Of a DNA stretch of 64,000 nt, positions 46,316 through 55,190 are shown one piece after another. The DNA is from JAKVAV01 sp047633195 (GTDB taxonomy: Bacteria; Bacteroidota; Bacteroidia; Flavobacteriales_D; Cryomorphaceae). A program made the position numbers and the translations under genes. The stretch lies in assembly GCA_047633195.1 (NCBI GenBank), contig JBLIEU010000008.1, positions 25,894 to 89,893 of the forward strand. Reading direction: 5' to 3'. The notes beneath the pieces are model-generated. The model saw only the letters and a list, made by a program, of their open reading frames with translations, was not told the DNA's origin and ran no database searches. Numbering within the stretch: position 1 is the first letter of the stretch; each line of letters begins with the position of its first letter.

Positions 46316-46609
46316 ATGAATTTGAAACAGTTTTTATTGATCGGAAAAGCGGAGGGAATCTCTTCTCTGCTTCTATTTTTTGTAGCGATGCCGCTGAAGT
46401 ACATCTTCGGAATGGCCGAAGCAGTGAGTATCGTTGGTATGCTTCACGGAGTGCTATTCGTGGCGTACGTGGGTTCAGCTTTGTTCAACGGATTTGAACG
46501 CAAGTGGAAGCTGACCAGTTTCTTACTTTTGGCATTGGCCTCCATCCTTCCAGGTGGACCGCTTTACATCGATCCCATCGTAATCAAACGCGAAGGAGAA
46601 ACGGTCTAA
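46316..46609 (+). CDS. DUF3817 small membrane protein
   Basis: A 97-residue protein with three transmembrane helices. GKAEGISSLLLFFVAMPLKY and MLHGVLFVAYVGS match DUF3817. It starts one base after the TolC-like stop, so it is the last gene of the tetR-RND operon. Function unknown; proteins of this family often sit at the end of transporter operons. Confidence 0.82.
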   Translation: MNLKQFLLIGKAEGISSLLLFFVAMPLKYIFGMAEAVSIVGMLHGVLFVAYVGSALFNGFERKWKLTSFLLLALASILPGGPLYIDPIVIKREGETV

Positions 46610-46612
46610 AAA

Positions 46613-47027
46613 CTACTTTAACAGAATCACTTTTTGGCTTTCCGTGTGGTCTCCTGCCGCAAAGCGAACGGTATACGTCACCGAAGGTAAATCGGGATCA
46701 ATAAAAGGATGGTTTTCTCCAACGGCCGGTTTCATTCTTGGGTAATTTTTGGAAAAAACTGTCGCTCCCTTTCCGTCGATCATTTTAATTTCTACTGGAG
46801 TCAATTTCCTGAGATTAAAACGAACAGTCTATTCTCCATTCGAGGGATTTGGGTAAACCCAAAGTGCCAATCCCTTGGTGATTGAGTCGTTATTGTTCTT
46901 ATTCGACAAGATTCCCATGACCAAATATCTCTGCAGGAGTCAAACGAACTTCAAGCAAGGACTGCCCGAAAAGTATGGACGTCCTGAAGACAAAAAACAG
47001 AGAAAGAAATCTAGAATACCTGATTAT
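46613..47027 (-). pseudogene. Decayed gene for a small T9SS-secreted protein
   Basis: On the minus strand the pieces of one gene can be read but not joined. A signal-peptide-like start (IRYSRFLSLFFVFRTSILFG, then QSLLEVRLTP) follows an ATA at 47025-47027 where ATG is expected. That frame ends at a stop near 46899. In a shifted frame NKNNNDSITKG and WVYPNPSNGE follow, then TAG at 46829-46831. After that TVRFNLRKLTPVEIKMIDG continues to VILLK, a clear T9SS type A sorting domain. So a lost start, a frameshift and an in-frame stop are visible. The intact 63-codon end piece is 46613-46804. The body of the cargo protein is missing. Confidence 0.65.
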
Positions 47028-47122
47028 GGTGGTTTTTTGTAAAATTAAATCGTGTCGAGTGCAGCATGAGTGACTCAATTTGCATAGCTAAACCGAAGCA
47101 CTTAATTGTTGTTATTACCGCA

Positions 47123-47737
47123 ATGACACCCTCCGAGAATCTTCTTCCAGCAGATGGATCTGCCTACCTCTTTAGTCATTTGTTGAAAATGAAAAAAGAG
47201 GAGTTCTTCCGAAGTTTATTCGAAGAAGTCGTTTGGAAACAAGACGAGGTGGTGATGTTTGGCAAACGACTCCTCCTGCGAAGGCTTAGCGCTTGGTATG
47301 GCGATGAACCTTTCGAGTACACGTACTCGCAAGTCAGCCGACAAGCTCTCCCTTGGACTGAAACCATTGCAGAAATAAAATCTCAAGTGGAGAAGATTTC
47401 GGGAGAGACGTTCAACTCTTGTCTCCTTAACTTCTACCACGATGGTGCGGATTCTATGGGCTGGCACAGCGACGATGAACCCGAATTGGACCCGACTGCT
47501 TCCATTGCTTCCGTGAGCTTGGGAGCCCAAAGAAAATTTTCATTTAAACACAAACGCTCGAAGGAAACGCTTTCGACCTTTTTAGAAAATGGGAGTCTCT
47601 TATTAATGAAACCACCAACTCAAGAGAATTGGTTGCATACCTTAAGGAAGAGCAAAAAGGTGAGTGACGGGAGGATTAATCTGACTTTTCGGAGGTATAA
47701 AACCGACGAAAAATCTACTTCGTTAGAATGGATATAG
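47123..47737 (+). CDS. AlkB-like 2OG-Fe(II) dioxygenase
   Basis: From the ATG at 47123, 204 residues, matching the ALKBH2/3 type of DNA/RNA alkyl-repair enzymes. Iron ligands His115 and Asp117 (MGWHSDDEPEL) and His172 (NWLHTLRKS), and the 2OG-binding arginines in GRINLTFRR. RRLSAWYGDEPFEYTYS and SCLLNFYHDGADSMGWH match the nucleotide-flipping and substrate region. It removes methyl groups from 1-methyladenine and 3-methylcytosine. Stands alone; its stop is 5 bases from the stop of the convergent T9SS gene. Confidence 0.92.
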   Translation: MTPSENLLPADGSAYLFSHLLKMKKEEFFRSLFEEVVWKQDEVVMFGKRLLLRRLSAWYGDEPFEYTYSQVSRQALPWTETIAEIKSQVEKISGETFNSCLLNFYHDGADSMGWHSDDEPELDPTASIASVSLGAQRKFSFKHKRSKETLSTFLENGSLLLMKPPTQENWLHTLRKSKKVSDGRINLTFRRYKTDEKSTSLEWI

Positions 47738-47742
47738 AATAT

Positions 47743-48816
47743 TTAGGGCACCAATATCTTCTTTGCTGCTGCCATATCTCCGACTCTAAGCTGAGCTAAA
47801 TAAATCCCACTGGCCAAGTCAATTCCATTCAACAATACCTTGTACTCGCCAGGACTTCTCGATCCATCGATAAGTGTTGCAACGGTTTTTCCCGTTTCAT
47901 CAAGAATCGAAAGGGTGACACGCGAATTGGCAGTCGCCGTAAACTGGAAATAAGATTGGATGGTAACGGGATTCCCAACGATTCCGAAATGAAACGGATT
48001 GTCCTGGTCATTTCGAACGGAAAGAGGATTCTCAAAACCAATAAACGTCACCGTATTGTTTCCGCTATTTGGAATAGCGAGAGTGTCAATTTCTTTGGCG
48101 TAGCAAATGTCGGCGGGATTAGAAATACCTGGTGCTTCGATCGTTTCTGGTGTTTCTGAAAAATCGGGATCGAACCTTGAAATACGCAGTGGACTCCAAG
48201 AACTCACAAAGTAATTATCATCATTATCGTTGTCAATTCCATCACAGTTTCCTAGTGAAGTTCCCGTGAGGGTGGCTACTGAGTATGTATCGAGATTAAC
48301 GGTTTTAATGTCGGCGCTCCCGCCCCAATTTACGAAGATGAGTCGGTCGTTGGTCTCGTCGTAAACGATTCCATTGGGTGTGCTCCCTGTGTTCGCCACT
48401 ACCATTTCTAATGTTGGGTTGTTAGGATCAGTGACATCAATCTCATAAATTCTCTGGTTCGAGAAGTCGGTAACCCAAAGACGGCTGACTCCATCACTGG
48501 CCATTCCATTCAGAAATCCAGAACCCGATATGTTTAGGCTCATCACTTCTTCTTCCGTGGTTAGATCGTAGCCTTTTATGCCATCGCCAATAACGAAGAG
48601 CGTGCTGTTCATCACTTCCATTCCATAGCCTGCTTCACCATCGCCAAAGAATGATAATTCCTGATTCTCACTATCAATGGCAATAATGGAGCTGGAATTC
48701 GAAACCAAGAAACGGCTGTTTTCGTGATCGTATTCCACACTTTCAATGTTTTGGAGCGATTGCGAAGTGCCGACAGACGGCAACAATAGTAGAACGAGTA
48801 GCAAGTAGTTTTTCAT
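47743..48816 (-). CDS. Secreted beta-propeller protein with T9SS sorting domain
   Basis: A 357-residue secreted protein: signal peptide (NYLLLVLLLLPSVGTSQ), an NHL/SMP-30-type propeller (about 20-255, with GMASDGVSRLWVTDFSNQ and GNCDGIDNDNDDNYFVSSW) and a type A sorting domain (FQFTATANSRVTLSILD to AAAKKILVP). The GIDNDNDD stretch could bind calcium. Role unknown. Confidence 0.85.
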   Translation of the reverse strand: MKNYLLLVLLLLPSVGTSQSLQNIESVEYDHENSRFLVSNSSSIIAIDSENQELSFFGDGEAGYGMEVMNSTLFVIGDGIKGYDLTTEEEVMSLNISGSGFLNGMASDGVSRLWVTDFSNQRIYEIDVTDPNNPTLEMVVANTGSTPNGIVYDETNDRLIFVNWGGSADIKTVNLDTYSVATLTGTSLGNCDGIDNDNDDNYFVSSWSPLRISRFDPDFSETPETIEAPGISNPADICYAKEIDTLAIPNSGNNTVTFIGFENPLSVRNDQDNPFHFGIVGNPVTIQSYFQFTATANSRVTLSILDETGKTVATLIDGSRSPGEYKVLLNGIDLASGIYLAQLRVGDMAAAKKILVP

Positions 48817-49006
48817 GATCAGGTTTTTGTATTCGCTAAATGTAAAGACCTGTGGTGAAAACGGAAGGATTAACTGCCCTTGAAAGAAGGATCCTCGGTC
48901 GATATGTCTTCAAGCTGTCAATTCATGTTATTCAATACCGTGAATCTTACCATGGTGCACTTAAGTTTCATTTCTTAAAATTCAAAGAATTCTCTACTTT
49001 TCCTGA

Positions 49007-50113
49007 ATGAACAGAAGGATACTCATTTTAGCGGCATTACTCATGCTTCTTGGCTCCTGCACCTTAGGCCGATTCGTTTTTTACAATTTCGCCGATATCA
49101 ATGACCACAAGAAGTTTCAGAACCGAACGATTGAAACTTCGAAGGACTCTTGGACTTTTGAACGACGAGATACGCTGGTGCCCCCGAAAAAAATTACTGC
49201 AAGCGGTGAAGAAATGGCCTGGCGTGATTTTCTCGAAGAGCACAAGTCCGTAGCATTCTTATTGATCCGAAACGACACGATTCTAGTGGAAGATTACCTC
49301 TACGATTATGACGAAGCTTCTATAGTCCCCTCCTTCTCCATGGCCAAATCCGTGGTTTCTATTTTGATAGGAATAGCCATCGACGAAGGACACATTGGTA
49401 GCGTGGAAGATCCCGTCACCAAATACCTTCCCGAATTGAAGGAAGCAGGCTTTGACAAAGTTACCTTGGAGCATTTGCTGCAAATGACTTCGGGTTTGGA
49501 TTTTAATGAAAGCTATGTGAATCCATTCGGAGATGCGGCAACTTTTTACTACGGTCGAAATTTGACTAAATCTGTGGATAAAGTAAAACTGGAAACGGAA
49601 CCTGGCGAGCGGTTCAGCTACGTTAGTGGCGACACACAAATCCTCACCAATGTGCTATCCAATGCACTGGGAGATCAAACCGTGAGCGGCTATCTCCAAA
49701 AAAAAATATGGAAACCCCTGGGCATGGAATACGACGCATCATGGAGCCTCGATAAGAAAGAGGGTCTGGAAAAAGGTTTTTGTTGCTTGAATGCACGAGC
49801 GAGAGACTTCGCCAAGATAGGTCGTCTATACCTCAACAAAGGAAACTGGAATGGAAAACAAGTGGTGCCCGAAGAATGGGTGGAACGCTCAACCCGTGCT
49901 GATACTTCAAACGGAAGCGTGGAATTTTACCAATACCAATGGTGGCGGGGATCTGGCGAAAATGACTTTTATGCCAATGGCATTTTGGGACAATACATTT
50001 ATGTGAATCCCGACCTGAATATCGTTGCCGTAAGACTCGGCAAAAAAACAGGTGGTGTGGGATGGCCAAGGCTGATGGCTCAGCTGGCTAATAGATACGG
50101 TGAGAAAAAGTAA
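49007..50113 (+). CDS. Lipoprotein serine hydrolase of the beta-lactamase class C fold
   Basis: A 368-residue protein with lipobox Cys18 (LLMLLGSC). Catalytic SxxK at Ser111-Met-Ala-Lys114 (PSFSMAKSVVSILIG), YxS-type motif at Tyr205 (YVSGDTQIL) and a C-terminal region GSVEFYQYQWWRGSGENDFYANG. The overall pattern is closer to 6-aminohexanoate-dimer hydrolase and EstB esterases than to AmpC. Likely an envelope esterase, amidase or D-Ala-D-X peptidase. A -7-like TACTTTTC lies 4 bases before the ATG. Confidence 0.87.
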   Translation: MNRRILILAALLMLLGSCTLGRFVFYNFADINDHKKFQNRTIETSKDSWTFERRDTLVPPKKITASGEEMAWRDFLEEHKSVAFLLIRNDTILVEDYLYDYDEASIVPSFSMAKSVVSILIGIAIDEGHIGSVEDPVTKYLPELKEAGFDKVTLEHLLQMTSGLDFNESYVNPFGDAATFYYGRNLTKSVDKVKLETEPGERFSYVSGDTQILTNVLSNALGDQTVSGYLQKKIWKPLGMEYDASWSLDKKEGLEKGFCCLNARARDFAKIGRLYLNKGNWNGKQVVPEEWVERSTRADTSNGSVEFYQYQWWRGSGENDFYANGILGQYIYVNPDLNIVAVRLGKKTGGVGWPRLMAQLANRYGEKK

Positions 50114-50117
50114 GGAG

Positions 50118-50444
50118 TTAGCTTTTCAAGATCCGTTTCAACCCAATCATCAGGTTTTGTTCGAGCGTCGAGTAATCCCCATCGGCATAAAAAGCATTTC
50201 CAACCTCAGCAACGAGGCCCTCTAATTGACTCTCCGAATAATTACCTGCTTTCAAATAGGCCCTGATCCTGTCAATTCTCTGGATATCATTTTGCATCTG
50301 AAAAATTCGATTCACTCTTTCAAAAGTAGATTGATCAACTTTTGAAAGAATATGATCTCGTTCTTCCTCGTCGAAATGAAAATCGGCGTGGGTGGCGAAC
50401 AGCAATAGATAAGTCAGAAAATCTAAGTCGGATTCGGAACTCAT
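50118..50444 (-). CDS. TerB-like small protein
   Basis: A 108-residue, all-helical acidic protein. The start DLDFLTYLLLFATHADFHFDEEERDHIL and the later EVGNAFYADGDYSTLEQNLM resemble TerB-fold proteins of unknown function. No other domain. It runs convergent to the serine hydrolase (4 bases between stops). Confidence 0.6.
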   Translation of the reverse strand: MSSESDLDFLTYLLLFATHADFHFDEEERDHILSKVDQSTFERVNRIFQMQNDIQRIDRIRAYLKAGNYSESQLEGLVAEVGNAFYADGDYSTLEQNLMIGLKRILKS

Positions 50445-50491
50445 GGTGATTGGCTCAAATTTGTTTGCTTAAAGGAACAAAATATCCTGGG

Positions 50492-51982
50492 CTAGTAAAT
50501 CCTTGAGGGAGAACCATCTTCCATCTGTCCAAAACGGAAACGAAGAAGGCCCATGACAAACGAAAGGTTTGGACGATCATCGCGGAAAAAGTACATCATG
50601 TCGCGTGTGGCAACACCAAATTCCCAGCTGCCTTCACCTATGATGAAATTAACACCAAAAGGAACTCGAAATCCGAAATTATCTCCAGCACCAATACCCG
50701 CAGAGAGGCTTACAGATGATGTAGGCAAGTACTCCGCTCCGAAAGCGAATGCCATTTTTTCAATGTTCCCAGGTTCATCATTTAGGGGAAATGCAAAGTC
50801 TAATCCTACCCTTAATTTTTCATCATGAAAATAGCCCAAACCTGCTCTAAATTGAGTGGGCAAATTAACCTTTCGCTCCCGTTGACCATTCCACTCAAAT
50901 ACACCATCATCACCTGCAAAAGAGTCGTAATTACCAAATACATTGTAGCTATCGATTCCTTGAGTTTCAATATCAAAAACGATCGTATCGGCGGAGCTGT
51001 ATACATTTCCATCAAAATTGATCGAACCTATATCGGTAATGGAGGCGGAAACCCTAAGTTGATCACTGATCTCTGCATTTACTCCAATGTCGAAACCAAA
51101 TCCATCACCTACGGGAGAATAACCTGAACCATCCTGGAAAGAAGGATTGTCCTCTTCATCGCCTAGATCAATACCCAATGCCGGACTAGCTGAGATGAAG
51201 GCATCTTTAACTTGACCTCCTTCCAGATTCAAATCAACCACAAACAGACCTTGCAAGTACTTTACACCTACCCCTGCATTTATGGAAATATCGTCATTCT
51301 CGTATACGTTACGCCCATACCCAAAATTCAATTCAGTAAATGCCATTGACTTGAGTCTGGAGTCTCTGTAAAGATCACTGGCAAATTGTGGGTTGCTGGC
51401 AATACCCAGAAGTACGTCATCCAGTCGATCTGAGCCCACACCGCCATTGGGTATGATGGATGTTGTGCCATCCTCATTCTGAACCTCCCATTGGTCGAAA
51501 TACGGATCGATATAGCCCGTAAACAATTGACTCGACCCAACATCGTTAAAGGTAGAATAGAAAGAAGTCCGTAGATTTAGACTTACCGCAAAGTATCCAG
51601 CATTTTCTGTGTTAACAGCAAATCCAAAAAGGTTTGAAAATAGATTTACCGAGTAGTCGGAGTTGGCAAAATCGATACCAGCTTGTTGTTTTTCGGCAGC
51701 GGTCAAACTCCCATCAACATCAGTAATTCCTTCAATCAATTGTTCTTTTGTAAATGCCTCGCTGTAAAAAGACAACCCGATTTGACCAAGGCCAAGGGTA
51801 TACTTTTTATCGTACCGATTTCCAAAGGCCAAATTGGCTGGGTTGATACCCAAAGCTTGATAATCGGTTACGAAAGCAAAAGAAGCTCCTCTTCCTGTTT
51901 CAGTAAAAGAGGCATTTTCCATCTGAGCGGAAGCGAATAAGGCACAGAAAAAAGCACCTACGAGGGTTAGTGAAGTTTTCAT
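50492..51982 (-). CDS. DUF5723-family outer-membrane protein
   Basis: A 496-residue protein with signal peptide (TSLTLVGAFFCALFASAQ). ASFAFVTDYQALGINPANLAFG is the start typical of the Bacteroidota DUF5723/TraF-like (PorV/FadL-related) beta-barrel family. Alternating hydrophobic strands and the ending VMGLLRFRFGQ suit an outer-membrane barrel. Role unknown. A -7-like box TATATTCG (52004-52011, one mismatch) precedes it. Confidence 0.78.
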   Translation of the reverse strand: MKTSLTLVGAFFCALFASAQMENASFTETGRGASFAFVTDYQALGINPANLAFGNRYDKKYTLGLGQIGLSFYSEAFTKEQLIEGITDVDGSLTAAEKQQAGIDFANSDYSVNLFSNLFGFAVNTENAGYFAVSLNLRTSFYSTFNDVGSSQLFTGYIDPYFDQWEVQNEDGTTSIIPNGGVGSDRLDDVLLGIASNPQFASDLYRDSRLKSMAFTELNFGYGRNVYENDDISINAGVGVKYLQGLFVVDLNLEGGQVKDAFISASPALGIDLGDEEDNPSFQDGSGYSPVGDGFGFDIGVNAEISDQLRVSASITDIGSINFDGNVYSSADTIVFDIETQGIDSYNVFGNYDSFAGDDGVFEWNGQRERKVNLPTQFRAGLGYFHDEKLRVGLDFAFPLNDEPGNIEKMAFAFGAEYLPTSSVSLSAGIGAGDNFGFRVPFGVNFIIGEGSWEFGVATRDMMYFFRDDRPNLSFVMGLLRFRFGQMEDGSPSRIY

Positions 51983-52036
51983 TCGTTAGATGATTGCTTC
52001 TGACGAATATAGGGAATTCAAAAAACACATCCGTCA

Positions 52037-53569
52037 CTACATCCAGCTACCCTCGTATTTCTCAACGGAATAGAGCAATGAGTTATAGACTTCAAGAGCA
52101 TCCTTCTCTTTCAATAATCTGACGGTTTTGCTACCTGCCGCGGTGAAAAAAGTCAAGTGTGCCAATTTTCTTTTTCTCAAAATTATGTTCTGCGAAAGCT
52201 GCAGCGATTGAGCCTTGAACGAGGGAAGAATTACTCTCTTGGGAAACAACCAACCACTCAAAATATAAACGTAGTTGTCATCGAAGTGAACGCGAACTGT
52301 TGTTCCGTAGCGGTAACCATAAGCAGCAAATATCCCAACCAATAACAGCGTTGCGATGCCTGGATAAGAATACTGCCAATAAAGAATACCTGCTAACGGA
52401 GCGAAAATTATTGTTCCAATAATGGCATACAATCGAGTGTATGCCCAAGGATCTGCCTCGATAAATTTTTCGGGTTTTTGAGCACCAGGGAAAACGCCTG
52501 TTGCCAAGTAATTGCTTTCGGTAATCCGCAAGGCAGGAATCTCGATAGCTTGCTTGTTAGCTACTTCCCCTACCGAATTAGAAGGCTTGATCGTAGCAGA
52601 TTCATATCCTGCAAGCTTACGCAATGGATTGGTTTCCCACTGGATGTATTGGATCTTATTTTTCGGGATGCGGTACTCGTTTCTCTGCAAAAGACCCGTC
52701 GATATTTCTACCGCTTCGCTTTTTAAGACTGCCTTCAGATCGAAAAAACGCAAAAGCGTTCTCACCAAACTTATGATCACCGAAACAACGACATAAAAGA
52801 TCAAAAGACTAATCACAAGTGCGATCCCTGCATCAGCGACTTGAGAAGCATAGGTATCTACATATCCTTCCAAGTATTCTTGCAAGAGCTCCTGGTACTG
52901 GCTGGCATAACCAAACACAAAGGCAAAAGCTATTAATCCTGTTTTTAAATGGTTTTCGGTCAAACCGACTTTGAGCAAATCAAATAAGCCAAGCTTCACC
53001 AATACCCTTTCTTCCTCATCGCGTGTTTTAGTTTTTGGCGTATCCGCTTTGTCAACATCTAATTCTTCATCTGTCTCATAAGAATTAGTGACGAGAAGCG
53101 CCTCTTTCTTTTCGTAAAGCAAATCGCGCAAAGCATCCGCTCGGTCTTTTTCCAAAGCGGGAATTTCCAATTCATTGCCACGCGAACCTGCAGTATCAAC
53201 TTTGAGGGCTACCAATCCCAAGAGTCGTTGAATGACATTCTTGGTAACCTGAATGGATTGGATTCGGTCAATGGGAACCGATTTCCGATCCTTTACTAGA
53301 ACTCCTTGATGAATGATGAGGTTATCTCCTTCTATATGGAAGGTAAAGTTTCGGTATTGCCAATAGGCGAAAAGTGAAAAAACGACGAATAAGGGAACGA
53401 CTGAGATTCCTGCTATAGTCCAAAAAATAGGCGCAGCAGCGGCCACGGCTATCAGCGAAATAAACACCGTAGCTAGGGCACGCAAGTTCCTGAGCAAGTA
53501 TACAATCACGCCGAGGTAGCTCTGGCGCGTGGGTTCGTGGATGTCCCAGTCCTTATTCTCTTCACTCAT
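52037..53569 (-). CDS. Bacterial PH-domain membrane protein, YdbT-like
   Basis: A 510-residue protein with multiple transmembrane helices and three bacterial PH (bPH2) modules. The modules can be seen as YWQYRNFTFHIEGDNLIIHQG with VPIDRIQSIQVTKNVIQRLLG, then VEISTGLLQRNEYRIPKNKIQYIQWE, then RVILPSFKAQSLQLSQNI. It overlaps the YdbS-like gene by 8 bases. The pair occurs in many bacteria; a membrane-homeostasis role is proposed but not settled. Confidence 0.87.
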   Translation of the reverse strand: MSEENKDWDIHEPTRQSYLGVIVYLLRNLRALATVFISLIAVAAAAPIFWTIAGISVVPLFVVFSLFAYWQYRNFTFHIEGDNLIIHQGVLVKDRKSVPIDRIQSIQVTKNVIQRLLGLVALKVDTAGSRGNELEIPALEKDRADALRDLLYEKKEALLVTNSYETDEELDVDKADTPKTKTRDEEERVLVKLGLFDLLKVGLTENHLKTGLIAFAFVFGYASQYQELLQEYLEGYVDTYASQVADAGIALVISLLIFYVVVSVIISLVRTLLRFFDLKAVLKSEAVEISTGLLQRNEYRIPKNKIQYIQWETNPLRKLAGYESATIKPSNSVGEVANKQAIEIPALRITESNYLATGVFPGAQKPEKFIEADPWAYTRLYAIIGTIIFAPLAGILYWQYSYPGIATLLLVGIFAAYGYRYGTTVRVHFDDNYVYILSGWLFPKRVILPSFKAQSLQLSQNIILRKRKLAHLTFFTAAGSKTVRLLKEKDALEVYNSLLYSVEKYEGSWM

Positions 53570-54074
53570 AAATTGCGGCTTTCTTGGCTACAAATTCTTT
53601 GAGCTGCTCTGCCTCTTCAGCTTCTAGGCCTGGAATGGAAAGGTCAGAAGTGCTTCCACCCGCGGTGTATATTTTCAGTGTGCTGAGCTCGTACCTTCTT
53701 TCAATCGGCCCTCGAGAAATCTCTGTGTGCTGAATGCGGTTGAAAGGAATGGTGATCATCGATGAAAAAATCCACCCCTTCTTGTAGGTTAGATCTCTTT
53801 CGCGCAAAGCGTAAGACCTTTTTCGATAGCTAATTGGAATAGCGATAAAGCTGATTGCGATCAAAATAGTAAGTCCACTTCCTACATAGGCGATCCATAA
53901 TCCTGGCGATAAAAAAGCGGGAATTGCCAAACCGATTATCGGAAAGATCCAAAAAATAATAGCGAGCAACCTTTTGTAAGTCATATACCGAATGGGATGC
54001 TTTTGAAAAGATACCTCCTCGACCAGAGGCAGCTCTGTGCTATCAACTTCTTGATTTTGCCAAGTTTCTTCCAT
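53562..54074 (-). CDS. Bacterial PH-domain membrane protein, YdbS-like
   Basis: A 170-residue protein with two transmembrane helices (LLAIIFWIFPIIGLAIPAFL, LWIAYVGSGLTILIAISFIA) and one bPH2 domain (YALRERDLTYKKGWIFSSMI, IPFNRIQHTEISRGPIERRY, IPGLEAEEAEQL). First gene of the ydbS-ydbT pair; divergent from the small membrane gene at 54134. Confidence 0.87.
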   Translation of the reverse strand: MEETWQNQEVDSTELPLVEEVSFQKHPIRYMTYKRLLAIIFWIFPIIGLAIPAFLSPGLWIAYVGSGLTILIAISFIAIPISYRKRSYALRERDLTYKKGWIFSSMITIPFNRIQHTEISRGPIERRYELSTLKIYTAGGSTSDLSIPGLEAEEAEQLKEFVAKKAAIYE

Positions 54075-54111
54075 GGTGTGAAATTAGGGCTTCCGCCGAA
54101 CAATTTAAGTC

Positions 54112-54119
54112 TATTTTTG
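54112..54119 (+). promoter_or_regulatory. -7 box TATTTTTG of the small membrane gene
   Basis: Exact TAnnTTTG on the plus strand, 14 bases before the ATG at 54134; leader of about 10 nt. Lies in the 59-bp divergent gap to ydbS. Confidence 0.55.
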
Positions 54120-54133
54120 TCCAATAAGTATAC

Positions 54134-54322
54134 ATGGAAAACATCACAACGGGTCATTGGGTTTTCGCGGTATTGTTCATTGTAGCATTCGCTACCATAA
54201 CGATTATCGCATACCGAAAGGACTTAGCCCGAATAAAACCTCACTACAAAAGAATCTGGCTATTGTTTATAGTTATGATAATAATCTATTTTATTATTTT
54301 CGGCCTCAACCGAATTACTTGA
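54134..54322 (+). CDS. Small two-helix membrane protein, unknown
   Basis: 62 residues: two transmembrane helices (VFAVLFIVAFATITIIAY; RIWLLFIVMIIIYFIIFGL) joined by a basic loop RKDLARIKPHYKR. It has its own promoter box and is followed after 5 bases by the outer-membrane-like gene. Proteins of this form are common in Flavobacteriia but unnamed. Probably real, function unknown. Confidence 0.7.
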   Translation: MENITTGHWVFAVLFIVAFATITIIAYRKDLARIKPHYKRIWLLFIVMIIIYFIIFGLNRIT

Positions 54323-54327
54323 ACCGT

Positions 54328-55077
54328 ATGAAACCTCTTAAATTTTTATCTCTTTTTTTCGTCCTTGGCCTAGCCATAAACGTAACTGCACAAGACAGCT
54401 CAAAAGTATACACACCCAGCAATACCTACGTTTCCTTTGAAGGAGAGATGATATTCTCGTTTGCCGAATTTGACGCTCCCGAAGGTTCTGACATTGAACA
54501 AAACATGCGCTTTTCGCCTGTTTTCAACTTGGCTTGGCACTATAATTACGATGTGAACGACTACTTTGGTTTGAACCTTGGTTTGGGATTTCGAAATGTT
54601 GGTTTTATTGCCAAAGCTGACAGTATTGATATTGAGGATTCAGATATTGATCGGAAAAAGTACCGTACCTACAACTTGGGTATACCAATCGGATTTAAAG
54701 CGGGAAGATTAGATCAAGAAAACCCTTTGTTCTTATTCGCTGGATACGAGATTGAATTTCCTTTCGCATACAAAGAGAAGCAATTTGATGGTGGAGATAA
54801 GTTGAGAAAAAGAACCGACTGGTTCTCTGACAGAACTGAAGACTTTCAACAATCTGTATTTGTGGGAATTCAGACACCCGGTGGGTTTTCACTAAAGGCA
54901 AAATACTATTTGACCAATTTCTTCAATGAAGAATTTAGTGAAACGGTCCGCGAAGACGGCGCCGATGTGGATAAAGTGAATAAGCCTTACGAGGACTTTA
55001 ATGCCCAAGTATTTTACTTCTCCATCACTTGGTTTCCATTCCAAGATCTAAACTTGGCGAAGAGTAAATATTTGTAG
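54328..55077 (+). CDS. Outer-membrane beta-barrel-like protein
   Basis: From the ATG at 54328, 249 residues with signal peptide (FLSLFFVLGLAINVTAQ). Alternating strands (YFGLNLGLGFRNVGFIA; RTYNLGIPIGFKAGRL; FLFAGYEIEFPFAYK; SLKAKYYLTNFF) suggest a small outer-membrane barrel. Residues NTYVSFEGEMIFSFAEF lead in. No family name recognised. Co-transcribed with the small membrane gene. Confidence 0.72.
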   Translation: MKPLKFLSLFFVLGLAINVTAQDSSKVYTPSNTYVSFEGEMIFSFAEFDAPEGSDIEQNMRFSPVFNLAWHYNYDVNDYFGLNLGLGFRNVGFIAKADSIDIEDSDIDRKKYRTYNLGIPIGFKAGRLDQENPLFLFAGYEIEFPFAYKEKQFDGGDKLRKRTDWFSDRTEDFQQSVFVGIQTPGGFSLKAKYYLTNFFNEEFSETVREDGADVDKVNKPYEDFNAQVFYFSITWFPFQDLNLAKSKYL

Positions 55078-55190
55078 TGTCAAACTGACCTGAGGTAGAA
55101 CTCTAATCCAAGCGGGAATGGTTTTTTTTTAGTAAAAGTGAAGCTAGAACATTCAATGAAAAAATCAATCGCTTCGAGTATCCATAAGAT

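Noticed and set aside
47176..47530. Minus-strand frames inside the AlkB gene
   Set aside because: They are antisense shadows of a clearly conserved gene.
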